The notes: generated by a model not told the origin, from the sequence alone. 64,000 nt of DNA from Leucobacter salsicius M1-8 (GCF_000350525.1 NZ_AOCN01000018.1:1-64000); one strand, 5' to 3'. Positions 36,266 through 46,694 are shown, numbered from the stretch's first letter. Numbers and translations: made by a program.

Positions 36266-37696
36266 GTGAAACAACGCATCTATGACTCGCGCGCTCAGGC
36301 GCTCGTCGACTTTGCTCCCCGCGAAGCCGGCAAGGTGGGCATGTACGTGTGTGGCCCCACCGTTCAGTCGGCGCCGCACATCGGACACCTGCGCAGCGCG
36401 CTCGTCTACGACCAGATGCGTCGCTGGTTCGCGGTAACGGGGCTCGATGTGACCCTGATCCGCAACGTCACCGACATTGACGACAAGATTCTCGACAATG
36501 CGCGTATCGGCCAGGCGGCCGGGGGAACCGAGGAGTGGTGGGCGCTCGCCTATCGCGTGGAGCGCGAGTTCACGGCAGCATACGAAGCGCTCGGAGTGCT
36601 TGCCCCGACGTACGAGCCGCGCGCAACCGCCAACATCGCCGAAATGATCGCGCTTATTGAGCGGCTCATCGAACGCGGGCACGCCTACCAGGTGGGCGAC
36701 GGCACGGCCAACGTGTACTTCGATACCGTGAGCTGGGCCGCCTACGGTGAGCTCACCCGCCAGCAGCGCGACCAGATGGAAGACGCCGCCGACTCCGAAT
36801 CGGTTGGCAAGCGCGATCCGCGAGACTTCGCACTGTGGAAGGCGTACCGCGACACCGAGCCCGCGTCGGCCGCGTGGGCCTCACCCTGGGGCCCGGGGCG
36901 GCCAGGCTGGCACATTGAGTGCTCGGCCATGGCGACCCGCTACCTCGGCACCGAATTTGATATTCACGGCGGCGGCCTCGACCTCCGCTTCCCGCATCAC
37001 GAGAACGAGCTCGCGCAGTCGCGTGCTGCCGGTCACGAATTCGCGGAGCACTGGGTGCACAACGGACTCGTGAACACGGGCGGCCAGAAGATGTCGAAGT
37101 CGCTGGGCAACTCGCTGTTCGCTGCCGATCTGCTCGCGAGTGCGCGCCCGATCGTGCTGCGTTATTTCTTGGGTTCGGCCCACTACCGCTCGGTGCTGGA
37201 GTTCTCGGACTCCTCGCTCACCGAGGCCGCCGCTGCGTTTGAACGCATCGAGGGGTTCTTGGACCGTGCCGGGGCACTGCTCGGCGGGGAAGTTGCTCAG
37301 CGTGAGCTGCCCGAGGCCTTCACTGCCGCGATGCTCGATGACTTCGCGATTCCGCAGGCACTCGCTGCCGTGCACGAAGCCGTGCGGGCGGGCAACACCG
37401 CTATCGACGCGGGCGACGTCGATGTCGTGCTTGCGCGGGCTGGTGAAGTTGTCGCGATGCTGGGCGTGCTGGGTCTCGACCCTCGCGCGGAGCAGTGGGC
37501 AGCCGGATCCGGAACTTCAGGCGATGCCGCTGCGGGCGACGCCCTTGGCTCGCTTATCGAGACACTCATTGCGCAGCGCACTGAAGCGCGCGCCAACAAA
37601 GACTTCGCTACGAGCGATGCGATTCGCGACCGTCTGCTTGACGCAGGAATCGCGCTGGAAGACACACCCAATCAAACCCGTTGGAGCCTGACATGA
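36266..37696 (+). CDS. cysS: Cysteinyl-tRNA synthetase CysS
   Basis: CysS charges tRNA-Cys. The 476-residue class-I enzyme has the zinc Cys in [10 protein letters not shown], the HIGH signature (residues 38-41) and KMSKS near residue 276, plus GWHIECSAM for cysteine recognition and zinc. The start is GTG 36266. It overlaps the rRNA methyltransferase gene by 4 bp, a common pair in actinobacteria. It is cysS itself and not the mycothiol ligase mshC, given the full 476-residue length with a C-terminal anticodon domain. Confidence 0.93.
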   Translation: MKQRIYDSRAQALVDFAPREAGKVGMYVCGPTVQSAPHIGHLRSALVYDQMRRWFAVTGLDVTLIRNVTDIDDKILDNARIGQAAGGTEEWWALAYRVEREFTAAYEALGVLAPTYEPRATANIAEMIALIERLIERGHAYQVGDGTANVYFDTVSWAAYGELTRQQRDQMEDAADSESVGKRDPRDFALWKAYRDTEPASAAWASPWGPGRPGWHIECSAMATRYLGTEFDIHGGGLDLRFPHHENELAQSRAAGHEFAEHWVHNGLVNTGGQKMSKSLGNSLFAADLLASARPIVLRYFLGSAHYRSVLEFSDSSLTEAAAAFERIEGFLDRAGALLGGEVAQRELPEAFTAAMLDDFAIPQALAAVHEAVRAGNTAIDAGDVDVVLARAGEVVAMLGVLGLDPRAEQWAAGSGTSGDAAAGDALGSLIETLIAQRTEARANKDFATSDAIRDRLLDAGIALEDTPNQTRWSLT

Positions 37697-38721
37697 GTAA
37701 TAAGAGCAACCGCACGGGCGCCGTGCGCAAGAAGGGTCTCGGCAAAGCCGTAGGCTCGGGCGGTCAGGTGCGCCAGGGACTTGAAGGCCGCGGCCCCACG
37801 CCCAAGGCAGTCGACCGCGACTACCACCCGGCCGCAAAGGCCAAGGCAGCGCGCGATCGGTACAACGCCGCCAAGGAGCGCCATGCCGCCCGCACGGGGC
37901 GCGCCCCTGAGCGTGGCCGCAGCGGTGGTGGCCAGCGCAGCAAGGACGAAAGCGAGCTCGTAACGGGCCGCAACGCAGTGCTCGAGGCGCTGCGCGCCAA
38001 GATCCCGGCCAAGACGCTGTACATCGCGGCGCGCGTCGAGATGGACGAGCGCATGCGAGAGATCCTGCGTCTGGCGACGAACCGCCAGGTGGCAGTGCTC
38101 GAGATCATGCGCCCTGAGATGGATCGCATGGTTGAGCGCGATTCGGTGCACCAGGGCGTTGTGCTCAAGGTACCGCCGATGTCGTACTCCAACCCCATGG
38201 AGGTGCTCGACGAGGTCGTAGCCAGCGGCAAGACGCCACTGTTTGTGGCACTCGACGGCGTCACCGACCCGCGTAACCTGGGTGCGATCATCCGTTCGGT
38301 GGGCGCATTTGGCGGCCAGGCCGTGATCGTGCCGCAGCGCCGCTCCGCTGGCCTGAACTCGGCTGCTTGGAAGACCTCGGCCGGTGCGGCTGCTCGTGTT
38401 CCGGTTGCGATGGCCTCCAACCTGACGCAGACGCTCAAGGAATTCAAGAAGCAGGGTGTATTCGTCGTTGGTCTTGACGGCGGCGGTGACCTCGAGCTAC
38501 CCAACCTTGAGCTTGCCAATGGCCCGCTGCTGCTGGTGATTGGCAGCGAAGGCAAGGGATTGTCGCGTCTCGTCACTGAGACCTGTGACGCGATCGTGTC
38601 GATTCCGATCCACGCCGTGACCGAGTCGCTGAACGCTGGCATCGCGGCAAGCGTTGCCCTGTACGAGGTTTCGAAGCTGCGTGCCGAGGGTGCTGCGGCG
38701 GCTGAGGTTGCAAGTAACTAA
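37693..38721 (+). CDS. rlmB: 23S rRNA 2'-O-methyltransferase, TrmH/SpoU family (RlmB)
   Basis: The 342-residue SPOUT enzyme methylates a ribose in 23S rRNA using SAM. After a basic, disordered N-terminus of about 85 residues comes the substrate-binding domain ([25 protein letters not shown]) and the SPOUT domain with its three motifs: [35 protein letters not shown] and [23 protein letters not shown] 37693 overlaps the cysS stop; ATG 37681 is also open. It overlaps the convergent Rv3235-family gene by 4 bp. Confidence 0.92.
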   Translation: MSNKSNRTGAVRKKGLGKAVGSGGQVRQGLEGRGPTPKAVDRDYHPAAKAKAARDRYNAAKERHAARTGRAPERGRSGGGQRSKDESELVTGRNAVLEALRAKIPAKTLYIAARVEMDERMREILRLATNRQVAVLEIMRPEMDRMVERDSVHQGVVLKVPPMSYSNPMEVLDEVVASGKTPLFVALDGVTDPRNLGAIIRSVGAFGGQAVIVPQRRSAGLNSAAWKTSAGAAARVPVAMASNLTQTLKEFKKQGVFVVGLDGGGDLELPNLELANGPLLLVIGSEGKGLSRLVTETCDAIVSIPIHAVTESLNAGIAASVALYEVSKLRAEGAAAAEVASN

Positions 38722-39185
38722 AGCACCACCAATTCGGTGACCCGCCACCTGCGGTCGCGATGCTCGAGCCGCATCGCGACCGGCAGGGTGCGGGGCGACG
38801 CGTGCAGTGCAAGCGTCGCCTCGATGACGTGGGGCGCTGGCCGGTCGATGTGCACGGGCCCGGGAATCGCGACTATGCGCCGACTATCGCGGTACAGGGT
38901 GCGCCGTTCGGTGCGCGCGGCACGCCGTTCGAGGAGCGCCGTAGCCACTGCAGGAGTGATCCAGCCCGCTAACTGCGCCACCGATCGCACACCCTCGAGC
39001 GCCTCAAACGCGTAAAGGGCGAGGCGCTGAAGCACCCGAGGCTCGGGCGCGGCAACATCCGTGGGCTGACTCGTGTCGAACGCCACCTTGTTGAAATGGC
39101 GGTCGAGGTCTTCTACCGGACGTAGGTGGCGCTGCGGTGGGATTGCCGGTTGCGGCGATCGGGCTGGCTGAATGGCGTGTGACAT
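38718..39185 (-). CDS. Rv3235-family protein (DUF6459)
   Basis: This 155-residue protein of unknown function is of the actinobacterial Rv3235 family. The conserved part is the second half: VLQRLALYAFEALEGVRSVAQLAGWITPAV, then LYRDSRRIVAIPGPVHIDRPAPHVIEATLAL and [12 protein letters not shown]. In other actinobacteria it usually lies near secA. No signal or membrane helix is seen. It is divergent from the kinase gene at 39453. Confidence 0.82.
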   Translation of the reverse strand: MSHAIQPARSPQPAIPPQRHLRPVEDLDRHFNKVAFDTSQPTDVAAPEPRVLQRLALYAFEALEGVRSVAQLAGWITPAVATALLERRAARTERRTLYRDSRRIVAIPGPVHIDRPAPHVIEATLALHASPRTLPVAMRLEHRDRRWRVTELVVL

Positions 39186-39335
39186 AGTTCCCCCTGGAAT
39201 GCTGAGTCAGAATCCTGATATTCCGAAGACCTCTTGCATGTGACCCTGAAGCGGTCGTGAAGCCTGGGGAATGTGATGTGAGAGTCCACACTAGGGTCCA
39301 CTTACTTACGCTCGTCAAGTAAATATTGCATTGTG

Positions 39336-39347
39336 ACCAAATTTGGT
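39336..39347. promoter_or_regulatory. 12-bp palindrome ACCAAATTTGGT in an AT-rich divergent promoter region
   Basis: A perfect 12-bp palindrome lies in the AT-rich 268-bp space between the Rv3235-family gene and the PdtaS-like kinase. The region stands out from its high-GC surroundings and probably holds both promoters. A regulator site is plausible but unproven. Confidence 0.3.
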
Positions 39348-39452
39348 TCATTTGTTGCCGCAAGCGCGTTTGTGTGCACCCAGGGCTGAGAAGTGTTCGG
39401 ACGCGGCGCGCCAGGGTATCCCCGTCGCATGAGGGTGCTCTACTCTGGTGAG

Positions 39453-40961
39453 GTGGCGACTTTGCGTAACCTAGCGACCAAGTATTCGACCCTCGACGAG
39501 CCCGAAATTGAGTGGCTCGAGACGCTCTCGCTTGATCTGCAATTGCTCGCAGATCTTGCGCTCAGTGACGTCGTGCTGTGGGCTCCGACGCAGGACGGCA
39601 ACTATCTAGCGATTGCCCATGCTCGGCCCGCCGGATCAGTCACGCTGTTCTACCGCGACGTCATCGGCGACTTTCTGCGGCCCGACTGGCGTGAGCTCGT
39701 CGACGAGGCGATGCTCACCGGTGAACCGGTCGTGTCGACATCGCCCGCCTGGTTTGAAGAGAACCCGATGCGGCTCACGGCATATTCGATTAGCCGCATG
39801 GATAACACGGGCGTTCGTGGTCCCTTCGCCGTCGTCACGGTGCACTCGAGCGTCATCGATACGCAGAAGGCGTCGCGCATCAGTGCGGCGTTCCACGAGG
39901 TCTCTGGCGAAATTTTTGCAATGATCCGGGCCGGCCTGTTTCCCGCCCGCATCAACTCCCGCGGCGGCGAGCAGGGTGCGCCCCGCGCCTCCGACGGCCT
40001 CGTGCGGCTGGATCTCGAGGGCGTCGCTACCTTCGCGAGCCCCAACACGCAAACGACTTTTAACGCGCTCGGCTACCGCGACGAGATCGAGGGCGAGAAC
40101 TTTGGCGAGGTCATCGCCGAGATCGTGAAGGGCCAGTTCGATACGAACGAGTCGCTGCCGCTGGTTGCTCAGGGCAAGATCTCGAAGCGCGTCGAGATCG
40201 ATGCACGCGGCCGCACGGTCACGCTGCGGTCGATCCCCGTGATCAAGGACGGTGCCCGCGTCGGCGGCATCGTGCTGACGCGCGATGTGACCGAGCTGCG
40301 CCAGCAGGCCCAAGAACTCATTACCAAGGACGCGACGATCCGTGAGATTCACCATCGGGTGAAGAACAACCTGCAGACCGTGGCCTCGCTGCTGCGTGTG
40401 CAAGCTCGCCGTGCCCGCAGTGAAGAAGCGAAGGAAGTGCTGGGCCAGGCAATGCGTCGCGTGGCTGCGATCGCGGTCGTGCACGACACCCTGTCTACAG
40501 GCCTGTCGCAGATCGTTGATTTCGACGTCGTGTTCGATCGGGTGCTGGGCCTCGCCGCTGAGGTTGCGAGCCTGCACGGCACCACGGTACACCCCCACAA
40601 GGAGGGCTCGTTCGGTGAGTTGCCCTCGGAGTACGCGACGCCGCTCGCTCTCGCACTGACCGAGATCGTCACGAACGCTGTCGAGCACGGGCTGGCGGGC
40701 CGGGAGGGCGACGTCTACATCACCGCTCACCGTACCGAGGACCGGCTCACCGTCGACGTGGTCGACACCGGTACGGGCCTCCCCGGCGGCACCGTCGGCG
40801 ACGGCCTCGGCACGCAGATCGTACGCACTCTGGTGCAGGGTGAGCTCGGCGGCAGTATCACCTGGGGACCTGACGCGGATGGCGGCACGCGCGTCGCGAT
40901 TCAGGTGCCCCTGCACTGGATCTCGGCGCAAACGACCGAGATTCCCCGCATTCCGCAGTAG
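39453..40961 (+). CDS. pdtaS: Sensor histidine kinase, PdtaS type (HisKA_2/HWE)
   Basis: The 502-residue soluble kinase has an N-terminal GAF-like domain (residues about 1-160), a PAS-like domain (about 180-280), and a HisKA_2 domain with EIHHRVKNNLQTVASLLRVQ (His300/301). The ATPase domain follows: ALTEIVTNAVEHG, VVDTGTGLP, LGTQIVRTLV. Mycobacterial PdtaS pairs with the antiterminator PdtaR, which is not nearby. GTG 39453 is chosen because it gives the standard TLRNLATKYSTL start; ATG 39429 is an alternative. A TACTCT element at 39441 suggests a very short leader. Confidence 0.9.
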   Translation: MATLRNLATKYSTLDEPEIEWLETLSLDLQLLADLALSDVVLWAPTQDGNYLAIAHARPAGSVTLFYRDVIGDFLRPDWRELVDEAMLTGEPVVSTSPAWFEENPMRLTAYSISRMDNTGVRGPFAVVTVHSSVIDTQKASRISAAFHEVSGEIFAMIRAGLFPARINSRGGEQGAPRASDGLVRLDLEGVATFASPNTQTTFNALGYRDEIEGENFGEVIAEIVKGQFDTNESLPLVAQGKISKRVEIDARGRTVTLRSIPVIKDGARVGGIVLTRDVTELRQQAQELITKDATIREIHHRVKNNLQTVASLLRVQARRARSEEAKEVLGQAMRRVAAIAVVHDTLSTGLSQIVDFDVVFDRVLGLAAEVASLHGTTVHPHKEGSFGELPSEYATPLALALTEIVTNAVEHGLAGREGDVYITAHRTEDRLTVDVVDTGTGLPGGTVGDGLGTQIVRTLVQGELGGSITWGPDADGGTRVAIQVPLHWISAQTTEIPRIPQ

Positions 40962-40973
40962 CGCGCTGGCCGT

Positions 40974-41027
40974 ATCGGCCCGGGCCCAGCATGATCCGGA
41001 TCCGGATCACAGCGGGCCCGGGCCGAT
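40974..41027. terminator. Nested hairpin terminator after pdtaS
   Basis: The outer 14-bp perfect stem (40974-40987 with 41014-41027) encloses an 18-bp palindrome made of two overlapping GATCCGGATC copies. It lies between convergent genes and can serve both strands. Confidence 0.8.
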
Positions 41028-41032
41028 TTGCG

Positions 41033-41272
41033 TTACCGGCGGTGGTTGCGCAGAACGACCGTCAGGCCTATGCCCAGGAGGAGGACCCCGAGGCCAATGA
41101 CGGTCGCGATGATCCACCAGCTGCCGTCGGCGCCCGCGCCGCCGAACAGGCGCTGGGCAATGTAGCCGCAGAACGCGAGAATGATGACGCCCCAGATGAT
41201 GGGGCCGGTGCGGGGGCCGGAAGGCTTGATTGGATCTGACTGCTGCTTCGGATCGGGGTGCGGCGTAGTCAT
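41033..41272 (-). CDS. Small two-helix membrane protein
   Basis: The 79-residue protein has a Pro-rich N-terminus and two transmembrane helices (GPIIWGVIILAFCGYIAQRLF and WWIIATVIGLGVLLLGIGL). Its start overlaps the stop of the PspC protein gene by 4 bp, so it is translated with it and may be part of the same envelope-stress complex. No family recognised. Confidence 0.72.
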   Translation of the reverse strand: MTTPHPDPKQQSDPIKPSGPRTGPIIWGVIILAFCGYIAQRLFGGAGADGSWWIIATVIGLGVLLLGIGLTVVLRNHRR

Positions 41273-42759
41273 CGTGTGACCTCCTTGAACGTAAAGCTCT
41301 GCTGATCCGTGGTGGCGGGCTGTGTGGTGACGGTGGCCTTGCCTGCGAGCATGTATACCGTCACGTGGCTGGCAGTCTTCTTCGCTGCAGAGGCCGGAAT
41401 TCCCGGCGGCAGGTTTGCCGTGATGGTCTGGCCGATGAAGGGGCCGCTGACGCGGTCCGCCCGCACTGCGGGAAGTGAGTCAATGATCTCGCCAGCCAGC
41501 ATGCGCACATCGACCACCACGGGGGCGTCCTCGGGCATGGCGACGTGGAGTTCGCCAGCCCCGTGCCACACGACGAGGTCGGTGGGCTGCCGCGGTGAAT
41601 CATCGAGGTCACGAAGGTTAATGCCGACGTTGCCCGCGATGCTCACGGACCCCACACTGTGGCCGTCAAGCTGCAGATCGCCGAACGGCTGAAAGCGCGT
41701 GCCCCAGGGCAACACCGCGGTGATGAGCAGCGCGACCACGCCGCAGAATGACAGGAATCCGATCACCCCGGTATTGCGTCCACGCATGCCCGCCACGATG
41801 AGCGAGACCGCGAGTACCGAGAGGGCAGCGATGATCGCAGCGACCAGAGGTGCCGAAAACGTTGCGACCGAGGCGCCGAGGGCGGTGAACTCGAGCCCCG
41901 ACTGGAGAGTCGCGAATGCCGCGAAGCCCGCAGCCAGGAGCGCGAATGCGAGCGTGATTAGTACGTGACCCGCGCCGAGCTTGCGGGCCTCGTGTTCCTG
42001 GGCATAACGTGCGCTCCAGGCGTCGACGCGCTCACCGGTCTCTTGCCCCCACTGCTCAGCCTTTTCGCCGAAGTGTTGCGCCTTCTCACCCAGGCGGTTG
42101 GCCTGGTCGGTGACATTTTGCACCCAGTCGGGGGAGGGTGCTGAGGCGGCGGGCCCTGCAGGCTCGGCGGGCTCGGTGTGGTCAATAGGCGCGGTGTTGT
42201 TGCCGGAGTCGCTGGGCGTCGCGGGTCGTGCCTGCTGCGCGCGCCCGCGTTTGATGAGCAGGTGCCGCACCCAGAACGACCCCGCGACGACCACTGAGAT
42301 CCAGAACAACCAGGCCATAGTGGTGATGAGCCACTCGGGCAACCCGAGCGCACCCCACAGATCCCATCCACCGAAGCCGAAGAACAGACCGGGGCCGATG
42401 CCCGAAGGCGCGATCCCGAAAAAGATGACGGGCAGCACAATCACGGCGCCCGCAATGACGGCCATGGTGATGACGCCCGAGTCGGCTCGTCCCCGCACAA
42501 TGTCTTCGACATGAATGCGCCCCGAGGCGTTGGGGAGCAGCAGCCACCCCGCAACATAGATCAAAAGTGCCGGGCCTCCAACGATGCCGAGCACGAGGAA
42601 GACGCCGCGCACGATCAGGGGGTCGATACCAGCGCGGGCGGCAAGGCCGCCTGCCACACCAGCGAGCCAACGGTCCTGGCTGCGGGTGACGCCAAGGCCG
42701 CGTAGCCAGCTGAAGAAACCGCTGCCGTTGTGCGTTGGTGGGTCGAGTTGAGAGGTCAT
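41269..42759 (-). CDS. PspC-domain membrane protein with LiaF/toast-rack-like C-terminus
   Basis: The 496-residue product has an N-terminal PspC domain (RWLAGVAGGLAARAGIDPLIVRG, then VAGWLLLP). More membrane helices follow, then an amphipathic Gln/Glu-rich linker (LGEKAQHFGEKAEQWGQETGER), a four-helix membrane block and a C-terminal beta-rich region (VGINLRDLDD, ELHVAMPEDAPVVVDVRMLAG). That C-terminus resembles the LiaF/toast-rack domain. It is divergent from a PspC-fused kinase and its regulator, so it probably senses cell-envelope stress. ATG 42759 is used; a longer open frame upstream is unsupported. Confidence 0.85.
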   Translation of the reverse strand: MTSQLDPPTHNGSGFFSWLRGLGVTRSQDRWLAGVAGGLAARAGIDPLIVRGVFLVLGIVGGPALLIYVAGWLLLPNASGRIHVEDIVRGRADSGVITMAVIAGAVIVLPVIFFGIAPSGIGPGLFFGFGGWDLWGALGLPEWLITTMAWLFWISVVVAGSFWVRHLLIKRGRAQQARPATPSDSGNNTAPIDHTEPAEPAGPAASAPSPDWVQNVTDQANRLGEKAQHFGEKAEQWGQETGERVDAWSARYAQEHEARKLGAGHVLITLAFALLAAGFAAFATLQSGLEFTALGASVATFSAPLVAAIIAALSVLAVSLIVAGMRGRNTGVIGFLSFCGVVALLITAVLPWGTRFQPFGDLQLDGHSVGSVSIAGNVGINLRDLDDSPRQPTDLVVWHGAGELHVAMPEDAPVVVDVRMLAGEIIDSLPAVRADRVSGPFIGQTITANLPPGIPASAAKKTASHVTVYMLAGKATVTTQPATTDQQSFTFKEVTR

Positions 42760-42872
42760 AGGACCAGTCTCGTGCGGTGGCGCTCCCGCCGCCATCGGGG
42801 TTTGCCCTGATCTGACCCTGAGACTTGTGCCCGGGGCACGTCGTTGTCGGCCGTTGCTGCTTTGATGGAAAC

Positions 42873-44189
42873 ATGACAAAACTCCAGCTCGTGCGACCGC
42901 GGCAGGACACCCTGCTCGCAGGAGTGTGTGCGGGGCTGGCAACGCACCTGGGGGTGCCGGTGGCTGCGGTGCGCGCGGTCATGCTCGGGCTTACCCTGGT
43001 CGGCGGGTTCGGGGTGCTGCTCTACGCGTGGCTGTGGGTGACGGTGCCAGCCGTGGGCATTGACGACGTGACGCCGCTGCGGCGTGCGCTCACCCCCAAA
43101 GCGGCACAGGGAAGTGAAGGCCTGGTTGCGCCGGATCCAGACACCGCTGCTGACGCGTCGATTGAGGCTCTGACGAAGCCAGCCACAGGCGAACGTGCAC
43201 ACCGCCGGCGTTGGCCGATCGCCGAACTGCTCCTGGGCGGCAGCCTGCTCATCGCGGGGCTCGGGCTCGTGCTCAATCGTTTGGGCGTGGGCGTCAACCT
43301 CGAGGTGATTCTGCCCGCGCTCGCCGTGCTCGTGGGCGTCGGCCTTGCCTGGTGGCAGATCGCCGACCGTGAGCGCCCAGACCGTCATCCACTGCCGCGG
43401 GTGCTCGGCGCGCTCACCCTCGTGGCGGTGGGGGTGCTGATGTTCTTTGTGACGGCACGCCAGCCCAGCGCGTGGACCGTGATCGCGGCGGCGCTCGCAG
43501 TGCTCACCGGTGTCGCGCTCGCGCTCGCGCCGTGGGTGTTGCGGCTCAACCGCGAGCTCATCACCGAGCGAGCCACCGGCGCCCGCGAGGCCGAACGCGC
43601 CGACATTGCCGCCCACCTGCATGATTCGGTGCTCCAGACCCTCGCCCTGATCCAGCAGCGTTCCGAGCCCGGCAGCGAGGTGGCCCGCATCGCCCGCCGG
43701 CAAGAGCGTGAGCTGCGCGAGTGGCTGTTTCGTGGCGCTGACGGGGGTTCCGCTGCTCCACGGGAGAGCGCAGAGACCGAGCTGCGCGAACACGCGGTGA
43801 GCCTTGAATCGGCGTTCGCTGTCCAGTTCGAGGTGGTCTCGGTGGGGCAGGCCGCGGTGGCACCCGCGCTGCTGATCGCTGCGGCGCGTGAGGCGATGCT
43901 CAACGCCGCCCAGCACGCGGGCGGCAGCGTTACGGTCTACCTCGAGATGACAGGCGACCTCGTGTCGATCGACGTCACCGACCGTGGCCCCGGGCTCGAC
44001 GTCTCGGCACTGCCCGCGGACCGAATGGGCGTGAGCGAATCGATCCTCGGTCGCATCGAACGGGCGGGCGGCACCGCATCGATCAAACCCGGCCCGGGCG
44101 GCGCAGGCACAACGGTCAGGCTCTCGGTCGCGCGCGATCCGGAGCCCGAGAGTACGCAAGCAGACAGCAACAGCGAGAGGCACACATGA
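42873..44189 (+). CDS. PspC-domain sensor histidine kinase (LiaS/DesK-like)
   Basis: The 438-residue kinase starts with a PspC domain (LAGVCAGLATHLGVPVAAVRAV, residues about 14-60). Five or so membrane helices follow to residue 225, then the HisKA_3 domain with phospho-acceptor His250 in AAHLHDSVLQTLALIQ and a HATPase domain (AAREAMLNAAQHAGG, DRGPGLD). It forms a two-component pair with the regulator that overlaps its stop by 4 bp. ATG 42873 gives the usual start; an open frame further upstream is ignored. Confidence 0.92.
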   Translation: MTKLQLVRPRQDTLLAGVCAGLATHLGVPVAAVRAVMLGLTLVGGFGVLLYAWLWVTVPAVGIDDVTPLRRALTPKAAQGSEGLVAPDPDTAADASIEALTKPATGERAHRRRWPIAELLLGGSLLIAGLGLVLNRLGVGVNLEVILPALAVLVGVGLAWWQIADRERPDRHPLPRVLGALTLVAVGVLMFFVTARQPSAWTVIAAALAVLTGVALALAPWVLRLNRELITERATGAREAERADIAAHLHDSVLQTLALIQQRSEPGSEVARIARRQERELREWLFRGADGGSAAPRESAETELREHAVSLESAFAVQFEVVSVGQAAVAPALLIAAAREAMLNAAQHAGGSVTVYLEMTGDLVSIDVTDRGPGLDVSALPADRMGVSESILGRIERAGGTASIKPGPGGAGTTVRLSVARDPEPESTQADSNSERHT

Positions 44190-44863
44190 GTGAGCAAGCG
44201 GATGCACCCAGGATTAGGGTCGTGATCGTCGATGACCACCAGATCTTTCGGACCGGGCTGAAAACCTCACTCGGGGGCGAGCTCGACGTTGTCGGCGAGG
44301 CGGCCACGGTCGATGAGGCGATCGCGTGCGTACGAGATGCGCGGCCCGATGTCGTGCTGCTCGACGTGCACCTGCCAGGTGGCGGTGGCGGTGGCGGCGC
44401 CGAGGTGCTGCGTGCACTCGCCGCAGAGCCCACCCTCGGCACGACCCGGTTTCTGGCGCTGAGTGTTTCGGACGCCGCAGATGATGTGGTGACCGTGATC
44501 CGATCTGGCGCCCGCGGCTATCTCACAAAGACCTCCTCGGGAGCCGAAGTTACGGCGGCGGTGCAGCGCGTGCACGGCGGCGACGCGGTGTTCTCGCCGC
44601 GGCTCGCGGGCTTCGTGCTCGACGCCTTTGGAGTGGGCGGCGGTGAGACCGCGGCCGCAGACGACGAGCTTGATCGGCTCTCTGCACGGGAGCAAGAGGT
44701 GATGCGCATGATTGCGCGCGGCTACGCGTACAAGGAGGTCGCGGCCGAGCTATTTCTCTCGGTAAAAACAGTCGAAACCCACGTTTCAAAGGTGCTGCGC
44801 AAGCTGCAATTGTCGAACAGACACGAGCTCACAGCGTGGGCACTGTCGCGCCGATTGCTGTGA
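44186..44863 (+). CDS. NarL/LuxR-type response regulator
   Basis: The 225-residue regulator has the receiver domain with Asp60 in VVLLDVHLPGG and an uncommon run of seven Gly directly after it. The C-terminal LuxR HTH is LSAREQEVMRMIARGYAYKEVAAEL, then LSVKTVETHVSKVL. It is the partner of the PspC kinase and likely controls the divergent PspC operon. Confidence 0.93.
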   Translation: MSEQADAPRIRVVIVDDHQIFRTGLKTSLGGELDVVGEAATVDEAIACVRDARPDVVLLDVHLPGGGGGGGAEVLRALAAEPTLGTTRFLALSVSDAADDVVTVIRSGARGYLTKTSSGAEVTAAVQRVHGGDAVFSPRLAGFVLDAFGVGGGETAAADDELDRLSAREQEVMRMIARGYAYKEVAAELFLSVKTVETHVSKVLRKLQLSNRHELTAWALSRRLL

Positions 44864-44900
44864 TCGGCTGACTCCCGCGCGCTAGGGCTACGATAGTGGG

Positions 44901-46694
44901 GTGATTACACGGCTCAGCAACTACTTCCTGAAGACACTTCGCGAGGACCCCTCAGACGCCGAGGTCGCCAGCCACCGGCTGCTGGTGCGCGCGGGCTACA
45001 TTCGTCGGCAGTCGCCGGGCGTCTTCGGCTGGATGCCGCTGGGCCTTCGCGTGAAGGGCAAGCTCGAGCAGATCGTACGCGATGAGATGCTCGCCGCGGG
45101 CGCACACGAGGTGCACTTCCCGGCCATGCTGCCGCGCGAGCCCTACGAGGCCACGGGCCGCTGGGAAGAGTACGGCGACGCGCTCTTCCGTCTGCAGGAT
45201 CGCCACGGTGCAGACCACCTGCTCGCGCCGACCCACGAGGAAGCCTTCACCGTCATGGTGAAGGACATCGTGACCTCCTACAAGGACCTGCCGCTGTCTC
45301 TGTTCCAGATTCAGGACAAGTACCGCGACGAGGCGCGTCCTCGCGCCGGTCTGCTGCGCGGCCGCGAATTCACGATGAAGGACGCCTATTCGTTCGACGT
45401 CACCGACGAGGGTCTCGCCGCGAGCTACCAGAAGCAGCGTGACGCCTACGAGCGCATCTTTACGCGTCTGGGCCTCGAGTACGTCATCGTGTCGGCTGAC
45501 GCTGGCGCCATGGGGGGCTCGCGCAGCGAGGAGTTCCTGCTGCCGACCGCGATCGGTGAGGACACCTTCGTGCGTTCGGCCGGTGGCTACGCCGCCAACG
45601 TCGAGGCCTACGTGACGCCCGTTCCCGAGGCGCTGCCCATCGAGGGACAGGCCGCCGCGGTCGTCTACGACTCGCCCAACACCCCCACGATCGACACCCT
45701 CGTCGCGCACACGAACGCGGTGCTGCCGCGCGAGGACGGGCGCGAGTGGACTGCCGCTGACACGCTCAAGAACGTGGTGCTGGCGATCACGCCGACCGCG
45801 GGCGAGCACGCCGGTGAGCGCGAAATCGTTGTCGTCGGCATCCCCGGCGACCGAGACGCCGATATGAAGCGAGCCGAGGTTGCGTTCCCGGGCTGTGACA
45901 TCGAGCCTGCCAACGCAGGGGATCTCGCGAAGCACCCGGGTCTGGTTCCCGGTTACATCGGTGCCGCACGCGTGGCTGCTGATGGCTTGACTACCCCGGT
46001 CCTCGGCACTGAGTCCGAGACCGGCGTGCGCTACCTGCTCGACCCCCGCATCGTGCCCGGCACGAGCTGGGTCACCGGCGCCAACATCGACGCGAAGCAC
46101 GTGGCGCACCTGGTGGCCGGCCGCGACTTCACCGCCGACGGCGTTGTCGACATCGCATCCGTACGCGATGGCGATCCGGCCCCCGATGGATCGGGCCCCA
46201 TCGAGACGGCACGCGGCATGGAGATCGGCCACGTGTTCCAGCTCGGACGCAAGTACGCCGAGGCCCTGGGCCTCAAGGTGCTTGATGAGAACGGCAAGCT
46301 CGTTACCGTGACAATGGGCTCGTACGGCATCGGCGTGACCCGCATCATGGCGATTCTCGCCGAGCTGAACCACGACGACCGCGGCCTGATTTGGCCCGAG
46401 TCGGTGGCACCGTTCGACGTGCATCTCGTGGCTACGGGCAAGGATCCCGCGATCCTCGAGGCGGCCGAGGAGCTTGCCGCGACGCTCGAAGGTGCCAGCA
46501 TCGACGTACTGTTCGACGACCGCCCCAAGGTGTCGCCCGGCGTGAAGTTCGGCGACGCCGAGCTCATCGGTGTGCCCCGCGTGGTCGTCGTAGGCCGCGA
46601 TGTGGCCGAGGGACTGGCCGAGGTGTGGGACCGCACCACGGGCGCCAAGGAGAAGGTCGCGATCGCTGAGATCCCGGCGCTGTTCGCCAAATAG
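44901..46694 (+). CDS. proS: Prolyl-tRNA synthetase ProS
   Basis: ProS charges tRNA-Pro. The 597-residue class-II enzyme is the bacterial form with an editing insertion (about residues 230-410) between motifs 2 and 3. Motif 1 region is [16 protein letters not shown], motif 2 is [23 protein letters not shown], the motif 3 region is [13 protein letters not shown], and the anticodon domain is at the C-terminus. The start is GTG 44901. It ends at a large hairpin. Confidence 0.96.
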   Translation: MITRLSNYFLKTLREDPSDAEVASHRLLVRAGYIRRQSPGVFGWMPLGLRVKGKLEQIVRDEMLAAGAHEVHFPAMLPREPYEATGRWEEYGDALFRLQDRHGADHLLAPTHEEAFTVMVKDIVTSYKDLPLSLFQIQDKYRDEARPRAGLLRGREFTMKDAYSFDVTDEGLAASYQKQRDAYERIFTRLGLEYVIVSADAGAMGGSRSEEFLLPTAIGEDTFVRSAGGYAANVEAYVTPVPEALPIEGQAAAVVYDSPNTPTIDTLVAHTNAVLPREDGREWTAADTLKNVVLAITPTAGEHAGEREIVVVGIPGDRDADMKRAEVAFPGCDIEPANAGDLAKHPGLVPGYIGAARVAADGLTTPVLGTESETGVRYLLDPRIVPGTSWVTGANIDAKHVAHLVAGRDFTADGVVDIASVRDGDPAPDGSGPIETARGMEIGHVFQLGRKYAEALGLKVLDENGKLVTVTMGSYGIGVTRIMAILAELNHDDRGLIWPESVAPFDVHLVATGKDPAILEAAEELAATLEGASIDVLFDDRPKVSPGVKFGDAELIGVPRVVVVGRDVAEGLAEVWDRTTGAKEKVAIAEIPALFAK

